Virus record (IMG/VR): IMGVR_UViG_3300046810_000574
Location: 1-37,271 of that record
DNA length: 37,271 nt
Reading direction: 5' to 3' (one strand)
Source of the DNA: a virus
Notes under the pieces: generated by a model
Database searches by the model: none
What the model saw: only the letters and a program-made list of their open reading frames with translations
What the model was told of the DNA's origin: nothing
Made by a program: the position numbers and the translations under genes
Shown here: positions 1 to 8,024 of the stretch, piece by piece
Numbering within the stretch: the stretch's first letter is position 1
Layout of the letters: every line of letters starts with the position of its first letter

Positions 1-32
1 TACGCTTTATCTGACATGCCAATTATTGAGTT

Positions 33-545
33 TCAATGCGAGTGGTTTACAGCTCGGACGTAATCTTGGCATGCTCGTAAAGCTATCAGGCCGTTATCAC
101 CGCCATCGGTTATGGCGATAATTCGTTGCGCATGCGCTGGGTCAAGTTTGGCTCTACGGGCTGCATGAACCACGCTGACGGTGCCGGGGGTGGCAGGCAC
201 GTTGCTGTTAGAGGCTGTATCCGAGGCGTCGAGAAGGACTGACAGCCGCACATTAGCAGTGGCAAGGCGATCACGTAGAGCAGCCTGATTACGTTGGGCA
301 TTGGATAGCTCCAGGGAGTGTTGTTGATCTTGGCCCACCAGTCGTTGCTCCAGGGCCAAACGCCTATCGGTAGCGTCTTTTTCCTGCTTGGCAGCTGCCG
401 CGCTGATCAGATTCAAATCTTCCTGGAACAGTCCGGCCTGCCTGGCCACGATTCCGTCATAGCGCCAGTCCTGCACCTTCCATGTCGAAAAACAAGCAAT
501 CGCCATCGCCACAAACACGCAAGCCAGACTCTGCACTGGCGTCAT
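33..545 (-). CDS. Rz: Inner-membrane spanin (Rz-like)
   Basis: A 170-residue type II membrane protein that, with Rz1, would fuse the inner and outer membranes in the last step of host lysis. Residues about 4-21 form one hydrophobic signal-anchor segment. A long charged, heptad-like stretch rich in Gln, Glu and Arg follows (about 45-105), typical of the periplasmic coiled coil of i-spanins. I chose the ATG at 545 because it overlaps the endolysin stop as ATGA, while the longer reading upstream is only the shadow of the endolysin gene. The gene is the last of the late operon and contains Rz1 in another frame. Length matches lambda-type Rz (about 150 residues). The family call is confident from architecture and position. 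Confidence 0.85.
   Translation of the reverse strand: MTPVQSLACVFVAMAIACFSTWKVQDWRYDGIVARQAGLFQEDLNLISAAAAKQEKDATDRRLALEQRLVGQDQQHSLELSNAQRNQAALRDRLATANVRLSVLLDASDTASNSNVPATPGTVSVVHAARRAKLDPAHAQRIIAITDGGDNGLIALRACQDYVRAVNHSH
110..301 (-). CDS. Rz1: Outer-membrane lipoprotein spanin (Rz1-like), nested in Rz
   Basis: A 63-residue predicted lipoprotein encoded entirely inside Rz in a different frame of the same strand, the classic lambda Rz/Rz1 arrangement. A hydrophobic leader of about 18 residues ends in LLMCGC, where one of the two cysteines would be the lipidated residue. The mature part is short and proline-containing (PPPAPS), as in o-spanins. It would sit in the inner leaflet of the outer membrane and bind the periplasmic C-terminus of Rz. 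The lipobox is not ideal (Met at -3 if the second Cys is used), so the exact modification site is uncertain. The nested location makes the assignment much stronger than the sequence alone. Confidence 0.8.
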   Translation of the reverse strand: MPNVIRLLYVIALPLLMCGCQSFSTPRIQPLTATCLPPPAPSAWFMQPVEPNLTQRMRNELSP

Positions 546-1075
546 GCCAGCACCTTCAGCGCCTTGTCGTACAAAGCCTGCCGGTCGTCCTGCCCGGTGA
601 GTCCACCATTGATGCGCCGAGTGATCTTCTCGAACTGCCCCTGATCCGCCAAAGTGTTCAACCCACGGGTTGACCAGAACCACGCCGCCGACATCGTGGC
701 GTGCTGTGGCAATTCCAATAGCTCGGGACGTGCGATCAGGTCGAGGCCCAGAGCTTCGCCGCATGCGGTGTAGTTCGCCCGGCCAGTGACTTGGATCAGG
801 CCGCGCCCACGGTACTTGGAGCCATCCCCCTTCTCGGTATTGCCCAGGTCGGACCGGCCCTCATAGCCAACTTGCTGCGTCGTTGGCCCCCAAATTTCAC
901 GAACATGGCGCAACTGGGCCGACTCATGCCCAACCTGAGCGATGAATGCGGCGACACGTAGTTGGCCGACGATGCCGTAGCGGCTCATGGCCGTGTTCAA
1001 CACAGGAACAAAAACGCCCGCGACTTGGCGGGCGTTGGGAAGAATTTGCAGCAACTGCTGCTGAGTAATTGGCAT
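542..1075 (-). CDS. Endolysin, glycoside hydrolase family 19 (chitinase-like)
   Basis: A 177-residue muralytic enzyme expected to cut the glycan strands of peptidoglycan during lysis. The segment GHESAQL carries the likely catalytic Glu51, and the hallmark GRGLIQVTGRANY lies at about residues 90-102, as in GH19 phage lysozymes. There is no N-terminal signal sequence or SAR anchor, so release should depend on the holin, which is encoded far away at 22524-22868. The start at 1075 is supported by AGGAG a few bases upstream; the longer open frame upstream has no ribosome site and overlaps gene D. The stop overlaps the Rz start, so the two are probably translationally coupled. Confidence 0.92.
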   Translation of the reverse strand: MPITQQQLLQILPNARQVAGVFVPVLNTAMSRYGIVGQLRVAAFIAQVGHESAQLRHVREIWGPTTQQVGYEGRSDLGNTEKGDGSKYRGRGLIQVTGRANYTACGEALGLDLIARPELLELPQHATMSAAWFWSTRGLNTLADQGQFEKITRRINGGLTGQDDRQALYDKALKVLA

Positions 1076-1095
1076 ACAAGCTCCTAACGTGAATA

Positions 1096-1112
1096 ACCCG
1101 CACGCGGCGGGT
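1096..1112 (-). terminator. Hairpin between gene D and endolysin
   Basis: ACCCGC / GCGGGT form a perfect 6-bp stem with a 5-base loop in the short gap between the end of gene D and the endolysin start. On the transcribed strand no U-tract follows, so it is not a convincing intrinsic terminator. It may be a decayed terminator, an RNA-processing site or a structure that limits lysis-gene expression. Confidence 0.4.
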
Positions 1113-1130
1113 GGATGGTGCAAAGAGTCG

Positions 1131-2180
1131 CTACGCCAGGCTGACAACCTTGACGGGCTTCGCGGCTTTCTTCGGCTTCTTGCCCTTTGCTTTTGCTTTA
1201 CCCTTTTTGCCGCCGTTGCACTCGACGGTGGTGGACCAGCCGGCTTGGGTGAATGTCTGCTCCACGGAATCAACCAGATACTCGCCATCGAGCCCCACCT
1301 TGAAGCCCTGGGCGTTGATAGAGCGCTCTGCGAACAAGTCCGTGCGCCCTGGCATCTCCAGGCGCACGCCCGCCGTCGACCGGTTGAACGCAGCCAAGCG
1401 CGCCTTAGCCGCTGATTCGGCGGCGGTCTTGTTCGGATGAATATGGCGGTCGGTGTGCACTGCCGGCAGGCCGTCCGGCACGTCCTCGTTGTCCAGGAAA
1501 ACCACCGATAACGTGCCCGTCTTTTTGTCTTGATGCTTGGCCGCCACCGCCTTATGTGCGTTACGGTCGCCCAAACGAAACTGCCAGCGGCTTACGTCGC
1601 TGCGCGTGAGGGTGATCGCGGCAATCACCTTGCCGCTGGCACTTAGCCCCGCTTGGCGCTGCATCACCATCAGTTTGCCGTCGCCGACCTTGGCGGTGCA
1701 GTCGTACTGCTTGGCCAAGCGCGTGACAAAACTGAAGTCGGATTCATGAAGCTGATCAGCCCGGGCGACCTTCGTGGCGATGGTACATGCCGGCGTCCAG
1801 CCGTTACGCGCTGCGATATCGGAAACGATTTTCGACAACGACACGTCTTCCCAGCTACCGCTACGAATGGATTTACCGGTGCCGCGCATGTCGCTGGCCT
1901 TACCCCGGATAACGATAGTGTCAGGCGGGCCGGTCACCTCGATCTCATCAACCACGTAACGCCCCAGGCGCACCAGGGACGTTTCGGCATAGCCCATATA
2001 GACCTCGATCCCGGCACCGCGTTTGGGCAAGGTCACCAGGCCGTCGCGGTCATCAATGCGCAACTCAAATTCGTCCGACTCCATGCTGGGCTTGTCCGTG
2101 GTGCGCAACAGCGAAAGCCGATCGTTAATCAGCGACGTAATATCGGAACCGTTCGCGACGATTCTAAATTTGGGGGTCAT
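1131..2180 (-). CDS. D: Tail/baseplate hub protein, P2 gpD family (late control protein D)
   Basis: A 349-residue homologue of P2 gene D (Phage_GPD), the hub protein that caps the tail tube and holds the spike, equivalent to T4 gp27. Recognisable features are the N-terminal module with FELRIDDRDGLVTLPKRGAGIEVYMGY, the central WEDVSLSKIVSDIAARNG segment and the later DFSFVTRLAKQYD motif. The C-terminus has a lysine-rich tail (about 325-345) that looks disordered. Size agrees with P2 gpD (387 residues). It is the last tail gene of the operon, after U and X as in P2. Its start is preceded by a hairpin and a repeated palindrome, so its expression level may be set separately from the upstream genes. 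Confidence 0.93.
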   Translation of the reverse strand: MTPKFRIVANGSDITSLINDRLSLLRTTDKPSMESDEFELRIDDRDGLVTLPKRGAGIEVYMGYAETSLVRLGRYVVDEIEVTGPPDTIVIRGKASDMRGTGKSIRSGSWEDVSLSKIVSDIAARNGWTPACTIATKVARADQLHESDFSFVTRLAKQYDCTAKVGDGKLMVMQRQAGLSASGKVIAAITLTRSDVSRWQFRLGDRNAHKAVAAKHQDKKTGTLSVVFLDNEDVPDGLPAVHTDRHIHPNKTAAESAAKARLAAFNRSTAGVRLEMPGRTDLFAERSINAQGFKVGLDGEYLVDSVEQTFTQAGWSTTVECNGGKKGKAKAKGKKPKKAAKPVKVVSLA

Positions 2181-2195
2181 AGGGCATTGGCCAAT

Positions 2196-2219
2196 AAAAA
2201 AAACCGCACAAGGCGGGCT
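2196..2219 (-). terminator. Terminator-like hairpin upstream of gene D
   Basis: On the minus strand a CCGC/GCGG core stem (extendable by a mismatch, a G-U pair and an A-U pair) with a 5-base loop is followed by eight consecutive T. The stem is short but the U-tract is strong. It lies between gpX and gpD inside the late operon and would be read through by Q-modified polymerase. Confidence 0.5.
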
Positions 2220-2234
2220 TTAAGGATGGGAGGC

Positions 2235-2246
2235 GTTACGCGTAAC
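2235..2246. repeat. 12-bp palindrome GTTACGCGTAAC, copy 1
   Basis: Perfect 12-bp palindrome in the gap between genes X and D, followed by GGAA. The same 16 bases (GTTACGCGTAACGGAA) occur at 8013-8028 in another late-operon gap. Its role is unknown. Confidence 0.6.
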
Positions 2247-2275
2247 GGAACAAGGGCGCGGCCGATAGAACTGAA

Positions 2276-2482
2276 TCAATCCCACAAAGCTACTTGCTCA
2301 TCCACGGGGCCCGGCAGATCCGGCAGGACAATCACCACGCCGGCGCGATAGGGCTGATCCTCGTCCGCCAAACCCTGATTGGCGGCAAGTACCGCCTCGA
2401 CACTGCCCGCCAGGTGGCCATAGAAGTTATGGCAAATGGTGTCCAGCAGATCCCCGTCAGATGTTCTGCATGTCGTCGCCAT
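2276..2482 (-). CDS. X: Tail protein X (P2 gpX family, LysM-like)
   Basis: A 68-residue protein of the P2 gpX family, a small LysM-like tail protein encoded between U and D. The pattern DGDLLDTICHNFYGH, then VEAVLAANQGLAD and GVVIVLPDLP, is typical of this family and of a LysM fold. I chose the ATG at 2482, which leaves the usual length, is preceded by GGAG at a workable distance, and overlaps the end of gene U by 26 bases. An upstream ATG at 2527 would add 15 unrelated residues. It probably binds the tail-tip or hub region. Confidence 0.88.
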   Translation of the reverse strand: MATTCRTSDGDLLDTICHNFYGHLAGSVEAVLAANQGLADEDQPYRAGVVIVLPDLPGPVDEQVALWD

Positions 2483-3302
2483 AGCGCACAAACTCCAAGG
2501 TAAAGGCCTGTTTGCGGGGGATACCACCCTGCATCAGCGCGCTTTGGTCTTCATCAATGGTCTTGAGGCACCAGGTGCCCAGCACAGTGCCATAGCCCGT
2601 AGTCAGGGTCACCGGCTTGAGCTGGGAGCCTATCGAGCGCAACGTGTTGAGCTGGTCCAGCCCGCCACGGTAGCCCGGAAAGATATCGCCCTTGAGCGTG
2701 ATTTTCTCGTCACCCATGCCCACGGCCTGCTGGGCAGACCGGCGTGTTAGGCGCTCCTGGGAGGCCCAGCGGTATTCAGTCGAGCGACGCAGCGAATCGA
2801 AGGCCGCCGTATCGAGGTTGAAGTAATACGGCTGCGCCTTTGGGTCCAGCGGTTGAATGATCAGCAAGTGTGGGAACGGCTTCACCGCCTCTTTCGCCGG
2901 CGTTGAATCCGTGGCAAAGGCGCCGGTTGGCAGGATGTTCGCCAGTGACGGGTCAATCATGCCGGCGATCTTGTTGATCGCGGTAGCCGCCCGCCCGGCC
3001 TGCTCTTTCAACGTGCCCATGCGCTCGTCAATCTGCGACAAGGCCCGCGTAGCGCGGTTGTAGGTGGCGACAACCTGGCCAACCTTGGCCTGGGCAGTCG
3101 CAATCCCCCGCATGACCCGCTGAAGCTTTGCCCCCACGGCCGGGCCAATAAACGGAAGATCCTCAAGCTCAATCGCGGCGCCGGTGATTTCGCTGATGGC
3201 ACCGTTAACCGGCCCCATCATGCCGTCGATACTGCGTCGGCCCGCTTCGCCGGCCGTGGCCAAATACTTCAGGCCGGACTGTAGCTGTGCCAGTGATTCC
3301 AT
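2457..3302 (-). CDS. U: Tail terminator/assembly protein, P2 gpU-like C-terminus with N-terminal extension
   Basis: A 281-residue protein whose C-terminal half (from about residue 145, PHLLIIQPLDPKAQPYYFNLDTAAFDSLRRSTEYRW onward in short motifs) resembles P2 gpU, which has about 160 residues. The N-terminal 110-120 residues are extra: Ala- and Gly-rich, predicted helical (GMMGPVNGAISEITGAAIELEDLPFIGPAVG), and they resemble a tape-measure segment more than a gpU segment. It lies directly after the tape measure gene, with a gap of 8 bases, as U follows T in P2. gpU is thought to act at the distal part of the tail during assembly. The C-terminal assignment is firm; the role of the extension is unknown. 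Confidence 0.85.
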   Translation of the reverse strand: MESLAQLQSGLKYLATAGEAGRRSIDGMMGPVNGAISEITGAAIELEDLPFIGPAVGAKLQRVMRGIATAQAKVGQVVATYNRATRALSQIDERMGTLKEQAGRAATAINKIAGMIDPSLANILPTGAFATDSTPAKEAVKPFPHLLIIQPLDPKAQPYYFNLDTAAFDSLRRSTEYRWASQERLTRRSAQQAVGMGDEKITLKGDIFPGYRGGLDQLNTLRSIGSQLKPVTLTTGYGTVLGTWCLKTIDEDQSALMQGGIPRKQAFTLEFVRYGDDMQNI

Positions 3303-3310
3303 ATTCCCCC

Positions 3311-5800
3311 CTAGATATGCGGCGCGTCGTACAACTTGCGGTTTTCGAGCTGCTGGGCGATTTCCCGTTGCTGCTGCTCCATCAGCGGCCGCAGCTGGGC
3401 CAGCAGCTCGTTAGGGTCTTTCACATCGCCTTGCACCGTGAGCGTAATAGGCGCGTGAATGTCCACCTTGGCCTCGACTTTTGCCGGCTGGACCTTCGCC
3501 ACCACGGCCGCAGCAAGTGGCGCCGCTACCGCGTCGGCGCCGGCCTGGGGCATCATCATGGACCGCGCAGCATCACCCGGACTGACCGCGTCAGGCGTTG
3601 CAGGCAAAGCACCCTGGCCGGGATTGGCCAACATCAGCGGGCCCGTATGCGACGGGGCAAACGACTTGGCGATATCCCCCAACACTGGCGGGATATCCTT
3701 GCCCGCATCCTTCATCATCAGCGGCCCAGCCACGGGCATGGCGTTCTTGCTCTCGTCAGAGCCAAACATCGACTTGCCGATGGCACCGCCCAAGGCGTCG
3801 CCGCCCAAGCTTCCCAGGTAGCCCCCAATTAGGCCGCCCAGGATGGTGCCGATTACTGGTACCGCCGAACCGATGGCCGCCCCGGCCGCCGCACCGGCGA
3901 GCGTGCCGGCAAGTCCGCCAGCCGCCGCGCCATAGCCTTCGGCTTTTTCGTCCTGAGTTTCGGCGTTGTCGTAGGTGTCTTTGACCTTAAAGCCAGCCTC
4001 AACCAGCGCCAGTACCGCCGGCCCTTTCATGCCCGCCCCAATGCCGCGCCCTCGGCCTCGGCCGCCACGGCCGCCGCCCTTGCCCTTGTCTTTCCCGTCC
4101 TTCACGCCGGTGTCATCGAGGTCGCCCATTCCCATGCCACCAGATCCGCCCACTGGCATGTTGGTAACAATGACTTTTTGCGGGATATTGGGATTTCCCA
4201 TCAACGTGCCGCGCCCAAGGTTGAGCAACCCCTTGGCGATCTTGAATCCGCTCATAGCGGTCTGAAACGCGATCACAGCAGCAACAGCGGCGCCGATGCC
4301 GGTCACAACCCGGGGTGACTCATCCGACAGCTTGGCAAGGCCCTGGGTAACGTAGGCCAAGCCACCCGCCACTTTGTCGGTGACAGGCCGAAACGCATCA
4401 CCAATGGCGCGCATGGCCTCGTCCATGCCCTGGGCCATTTCCGCCCATTTCTGCGCTGACGCCTGCCGGCGTTCCTCAAGGTTCTTATCAAGAATCCCAG
4501 TGGCGTCTGCTGAGTCTTTCTTAAGCTGGTCATACAGCTCTTTGTTCTGCATGTAGGCCGTCAGTGCGCCTTTGACCTGCATGTCTGCGAACAGATCCCC
4601 GGTACGCAAAGCCTGCTCCAGGGACGCAATCATGGCCTTGGCTTTTTCGGGGTCCGTCTCCTTACTGATCTTCGCTGTAGCGGCCGCCATCGCTGCCGCC
4701 TTCTTCGGATCAGTTGCCGCAATGTACTTCTGAGCCAGCTCAAAGCTGGACTCCAAGGTTGATTTACCGTTCTGCAGGCCGGTATTCATCGACCCTTGGT
4801 AGTCAATCCCGGCATCCTTGTAAGCCTTGACCGTATCGCCAGAACCGATTTTCTCCATCCAGTTCTTGAGGTTGTTAGCCGCCTCATCAGCGCCGCCGGC
4901 GGTCTTCATTTGAACCTGAAGCATCGAGCCCAGTTGCGTGACCGCATCCATGCCGGTAATGCCGATTTTGCCCATTCCCGCCAACAACTCAGGAAACCAG
5001 CGCGCCATGTCCGCAGCCTCAAAGCTACCCGCCTGGCCCTGATAGGCGATGGCCTCCAGTGCCTTTTGCATGACGGCCGGGTCGGAGATTTTGGCGTTTT
5101 GCCCCAGGGCGTTAATCATGCGGGCCGTTTCGCCGCCTTCCGATCCCTGGCCAATCGCAAACTTGGCCGCTACCGGCGCGTATGACAAGGCCTTGTCCAG
5201 CTCCATGCCGGCCCCTACCAGAGCGTTGACCACCTCGGCCACCTGATTACGGGCCATGCCGGTGTCGCGCGACGTACCAATAATCGTCTTGGCCATCTGC
5301 GCTTCTTCGGGCTTGTTGGCAATGTTCGCCTTGATCGCAATGTCACGGATGATCGCGCCAAAGTCAGCGCTAACCTTCGTAGGAACGGCCATCGCTGCCG
5401 TGGCCGCCGCCGCCTGGCCTATGCTGCTTTTCAACCGCTGTTTACCAGCATCGAGCTGCATATGGCCCTTGGCTTTAAGCTCCGCCTTGGTCGCCGCCTG
5501 CCCCATAGCTGCGTAAGCCTTGGTCAGGTTGCGCACCTCAACGCCCTGCTTGCGCAGACCGTCCAGATTATTCTCCAGCTTTCGCCGTAGCGCTTCGGCG
5601 CCTTTGTCGCCGGCCATGTGCGCTTTGCGCCATTCATCGCGCAGACGCATGGTTTCGCCAATGGTTTTTTGCAGCACCCGCGCCTTGGAACCCTGTTCCT
5701 CCAGCTTCTTGATTTTGTTGCTGACGTCCTTGAACGCCGCCCCTACCGTCGAGCTAACGGCCCCGCCAATGACCAGGCCGAGAGCAAGTTTGTTTGCCAT
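3311..5800 (-). CDS. T: Tail tape measure protein (P2 gpT-like)
   Basis: An 829-residue tape measure protein, the largest gene here. It starts with a hydrophobic glycine-rich patch (LALGLVIGGAVSSTVGAAF), then a long helical, charged coiled-coil section (about 25-110) and the TP901-type core region with SRDTGMARNQVAEVVNALVGAGM. A run of small hydrophobic residues and glycines at about 613-690 (GGLAGTLAGAAAGAAIGSAV) is the usual membrane-active segment released into the host envelope during DNA injection. A Gly/Arg-rich linker lies just before it. Length is close to P2 gpT (815), so the tail should be about as long as that of P2. It follows the E/E' chaperone genes as expected. Confidence 0.93.
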   Translation of the reverse strand: MANKLALGLVIGGAVSSTVGAAFKDVSNKIKKLEEQGSKARVLQKTIGETMRLRDEWRKAHMAGDKGAEALRRKLENNLDGLRKQGVEVRNLTKAYAAMGQAATKAELKAKGHMQLDAGKQRLKSSIGQAAAATAAMAVPTKVSADFGAIIRDIAIKANIANKPEEAQMAKTIIGTSRDTGMARNQVAEVVNALVGAGMELDKALSYAPVAAKFAIGQGSEGGETARMINALGQNAKISDPAVMQKALEAIAYQGQAGSFEAADMARWFPELLAGMGKIGITGMDAVTQLGSMLQVQMKTAGGADEAANNLKNWMEKIGSGDTVKAYKDAGIDYQGSMNTGLQNGKSTLESSFELAQKYIAATDPKKAAAMAAATAKISKETDPEKAKAMIASLEQALRTGDLFADMQVKGALTAYMQNKELYDQLKKDSADATGILDKNLEERRQASAQKWAEMAQGMDEAMRAIGDAFRPVTDKVAGGLAYVTQGLAKLSDESPRVVTGIGAAVAAVIAFQTAMSGFKIAKGLLNLGRGTLMGNPNIPQKVIVTNMPVGGSGGMGMGDLDDTGVKDGKDKGKGGGRGGRGRGRGIGAGMKGPAVLALVEAGFKVKDTYDNAETQDEKAEGYGAAAGGLAGTLAGAAAGAAIGSAVPVIGTILGGLIGGYLGSLGGDALGGAIGKSMFGSDESKNAMPVAGPLMMKDAGKDIPPVLGDIAKSFAPSHTGPLMLANPGQGALPATPDAVSPGDAARSMMMPQAGADAVAAPLAAAVVAKVQPAKVEAKVDIHAPITLTVQGDVKDPNELLAQLRPLMEQQQREIAQQLENRKLYDAPHI

Positions 5801-5836
5801 GTGCGCGCCCTATACGTCGGGAAGATCAACAGCGGC

Positions 5837-5968
5837 TTAATCCGTGAGCCACCACACCATCACGTTAAAGGGCATGGCCAGAATCTCGGCAGACGAGAAA
5901 CCCGTCTCTTTTGCCAAGCGCTTGGCCAGCGCCTTAAGCGTGGTTTCGTTACATGTCGTCTTCCTCAA
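5837..5968 (-). CDS. GpE'-like tail assembly extension (frameshift product or TTG-started peptide)
   Basis: A short reading frame between E and the tape measure gene encodes ETTLKALAKRLAKETG, then FSSAEILAMPFNVMVWWLTD, which resembles the small GpE/E' tail chaperone extensions. In P2 this part is made only by ribosomal frameshifting near the end of E. Here it overlaps the end of E in the +1 (equivalently -2) frame and has no ATG or GTG of its own. The coordinates given start at an in-frame TTG at 5968 (43 residues); the frame is open further upstream through the last part of E, so a fusion product is possible. I see no classic -1 slippery heptamer. The peptide is probably real, but the way it is translated is unresolved. 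Confidence 0.6.
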   Translation of the reverse strand: MRKTTCNETTLKALAKRLAKETGFSSAEILAMPFNVMVWWLTD

Positions 5969-6260
5969 CCAGGCGAAAATAGCCCGCCTGAAGGCGCATG
6001 TAGTCCTTGTATTTAAGGGCCGTGAGTTCAGTCTCGGTGGCCATGAGCAGGCTACAGAACAGGTTCAGCTCCACTTTTTCATGGTCACCATTGCCGGCGA
6101 TTTTGGCGGCCATAACATCCTTAACGCTGGGCGCGCGCATCATCAGCTTGTCGGTCAAAACGCCATTGAGGTTGACCTTGTGCTTGAGCGTTACAGTAAC
6201 GCCGTCGTCGCTCAGGACCAGCCAGGACGGGAGGGGTGCAGCTAGCGATACATCAGTCAT
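5949..6260 (-). CDS. E: Tail assembly chaperone (P2 gpE / Mu gp41 family)
   Basis: A 103-residue tail assembly chaperone of the gpE/gp41/gp14 family. It would coat the tape measure protein while the tube polymerises and is not part of the virion. Sequence features are the VTVTLKHKVNLNG start region, the APSVKDVMAAKIAGN helix and the TALKYKDYMRLQAGYFRLVEED end, typical of this family. It lies between the tube gene and the tape measure gene, the conserved position for these chaperones. Its 3' end overlaps the E'-like frame. Size is close to P2 gpE (91 residues). Confidence 0.85.
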   Translation of the reverse strand: MTDVSLAAPLPSWLVLSDDGVTVTLKHKVNLNGVLTDKLMMRAPSVKDVMAAKIAGNGDHEKVELNLFCSLLMATETELTALKYKDYMRLQAGYFRLVEEDDM

Positions 6261-6271
6261 GTCATAGATCC

Positions 6272-6775
6272 TTAAAGGCCCAGGGCCGAGCGCTCAGCGG
6301 CCAGCTGATCAACACCGTTGATCACCTGCACCATGTTGGCAAAGTCGATTTCGTACATCACGCGACCGTCAATTTGGAGCTTGTAGTAGGTGACGGCCAT
6401 GGCATGCTTGGTTTCGGCCTTGTCGCCTGGCTTCCAATCGCCCATATCCAACTCTTTGAGAGAGCCGCGCAGCGTCACAGTTACCGCCTTGACGGTGCCT
6501 TTCTGGCCCTTGAACGAGCCACGAAAAACAACGTTGCACGCCGTCTGATCCGCCAGACCGAAGAACTTCAGCGACTCTTTACGCACGCCATTGGTGGTCC
6601 ATGCCGCTTCCAGCTTTTCCAGGCCAGTGGGCAAGTCAACGGGACCGCTCATACCACCGCCCCGGTATTCCTCGGATTTGGTGGAGAGCTTGGGCAGCGT
6701 CATAGACGGCACATCGCCGGAAAAACTCACGCCATCAAGGAACATGACGCAGTTGGTCAACATTTCAGGAATCAT
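6272..6775 (-). CDS. FII: Major tail tube protein (P2 FII family)
   Basis: A 167-residue tail tube subunit close in length to P2 FII (172 residues). The N-terminus MIPEMLTNCVMFLDGVSF and the segment GGGMSGPVDLPTGLEKLEAAWTT are diagnostic of the family. Hexamers stack to form the inner tube that carries DNA and pushes through the envelope when the sheath contracts. It is placed 12 bases after the sheath gene and before the E chaperone, the standard P2 order FI-FII-E-T. No unusual features. Confidence 0.95.
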   Translation of the reverse strand: MIPEMLTNCVMFLDGVSFSGDVPSMTLPKLSTKSEEYRGGGMSGPVDLPTGLEKLEAAWTTNGVRKESLKFFGLADQTACNVVFRGSFKGQKGTVKAVTVTLRGSLKELDMGDWKPGDKAETKHAMAVTYYKLQIDGRVMYEIDFANMVQVINGVDQLAAERSALGL

Positions 6776-6787
6776 TACTCGGCCCCC

Positions 6788-7954
6788 TTAGGCTGCTTCA
6801 ATTACTTCGGTCAGCCACTCGTTGGTGACCTCGATCAGGAAATTCGGGTTCTCGGCCGGCGGCACGTCGGTGAAACGAATGCGCCAATAGATTTTGCCCT
6901 GCTCGATTTGGCTGGCCGTGTTGCGCTCGGTGTCTGCGTAGACTTCAAAGTTGATTACCGCGCCGGCGTTCTTCTGATCGCGCATGAAGGCTTGAAGCCC
7001 CTCAGTGACGTCAGACACATAGGTTTTCGTGATCGAGCGGTCTACAGCCCACTTGTGGCCCGCCTGGATCGCATCCATGAGGATGTCGCAGGTACGCACG
7101 CGGGTAACAAACGACCATTTGGCATCAGCCGAGCAAGTGCGGTTACCCCACAGGCGGTAGCCGCCATCGCGAATGATGGTGGTGATGTTCGCGTTGTTGA
7201 GCAGGTTGGCCCGGCACGTCTCGTCACCGTCCAGATACTCCACCGGACGGGTAGTACCGGTGATGCCAACAAACTCTTTGTTAGATGGAGAAGCCCAGTA
7301 GCCGTACTCGGCATCGGTCCAGGCAAACAGACCGGCCACCCAGGCCGAGGCCGGAGCATCCACGGTCGCGCTTTCGACGGTGCTCCAGAACTGCACCCCC
7401 GGGTCGACCAAATAGATGCGCTTACTGCCGAAGTTCAGCGCATAGGCCATGGCGGCCTCATCGGTAGTGGTCGGACCATCAACGATGGCAATTGCACGCA
7501 GCTTGCCGGCCAGAGCATCCATGGCGGTGGCCACCGCCTGGGTAGCCGAGTGCCCCGGGGCAATCAGCAGCTTAGGTTGGGCGTTATGTCGGCTCTTGCC
7601 GTCCAGCAGCGCCTGAAGGCCTGTACGCTGCCCACCCTCCAGAACACCACCAATGATGGCGGACGTTTGCAGGGCGGCGTCATCGAGCTTAGGGACGCCG
7701 ATGGCGACGATTACAGCCTTGGCTCGCACATAGATCGCCTGGCAAGCCCGGGTAATCGCCGAGTCAGCACCGAACGCGGCAATGGCTTCACGCTCGGACG
7801 TGATCAGCTTCAGTTCGCCCGCCTTGGCGCTACCGCCGCCGAGCAATCCCGGGGTAAAGGTGTCGCACAGGCCGATGATCGAGGACGACGGGAGCGAGAT
7901 GGTGCGCGCGCCGTTGTCGATCAGCGAAGTCGTGATGCCGTGAAAGAAACTCAT
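6788..7954 (-). CDS. FI: Contractile tail sheath protein (P2 FI family)
   Basis: A 388-residue sheath subunit, against 396 in P2, which shows that the phage is a myovirus. Recognisable elements are the start SFFHGITTSLIDNGARTISLPSS in short motifs, the IIGLCDTFTPG loop, the RTCDILMDAIQAGHKWAVDR region and the C-terminal RIRFTDVPPAENPNFLIEV segment. I chose the ATG at 7954, with GGAG ten bases upstream; a TTG nine bases further out lies only one base from that ribosome site. The gene is preceded by two terminator-like hairpins and a repeated palindrome. Since sheath protein is needed in large amounts, this gap may hold a local control element. Confidence 0.95.
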   Translation of the reverse strand: MSFFHGITTSLIDNGARTISLPSSSIIGLCDTFTPGLLGGGSAKAGELKLITSEREAIAAFGADSAITRACQAIYVRAKAVIVAIGVPKLDDAALQTSAIIGGVLEGGQRTGLQALLDGKSRHNAQPKLLIAPGHSATQAVATAMDALAGKLRAIAIVDGPTTTDEAAMAYALNFGSKRIYLVDPGVQFWSTVESATVDAPASAWVAGLFAWTDAEYGYWASPSNKEFVGITGTTRPVEYLDGDETCRANLLNNANITTIIRDGGYRLWGNRTCSADAKWSFVTRVRTCDILMDAIQAGHKWAVDRSITKTYVSDVTEGLQAFMRDQKNAGAVINFEVYADTERNTASQIEQGKIYWRIRFTDVPPAENPNFLIEVTNEWLTEVIEAA

Positions 7955-7975
7955 AGGGCTCAATCTCCAGAAACG

Positions 7976-7999
7976 AAAAAGCCCCGCATGAGCGAGGCT
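7976..7999 (-). terminator. Terminator-like hairpin before sheath gene
   Basis: On the minus strand AGCCTCGC and GCGGGGCT pair over 8 bp (one G-U) around a 4-base loop, followed by TTTTTCGTTTC. This is a good intrinsic-terminator shape just 22 bases before the sheath start codon, inside the late operon. Confidence 0.65.
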
Positions 8000-8012
8000 G
8001 TAGGTTGTTCGT

Positions 8013-8024
8013 GTTACGCGTAAC
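8013..8024. repeat. 12-bp palindrome GTTACGCGTAAC, copy 2
   Basis: Second copy of the perfect palindrome seen at 2235-2246, again followed by GGAA. It lies between two terminator-like hairpins in the gap before the sheath gene. Confidence 0.6.

Noticed and set aside
1653-2351. 232-codon plus-strand open frame
   Set aside because: Antisense to gene D, no ribosome site and shadow-like composition.
7955-7963. TTG start of the sheath protein at 7963
   Set aside because: It is only one base away from the GGAG ribosome site, while the ATG at 7954 has workable spacing and gives the usual N-terminus.
6236-8023. 595-codon open frame on the plus strand
   Set aside because: It is antisense to the certain sheath and tube genes; long antisense frames are common in high-G+C coding DNA. 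No ribosome site or family features.
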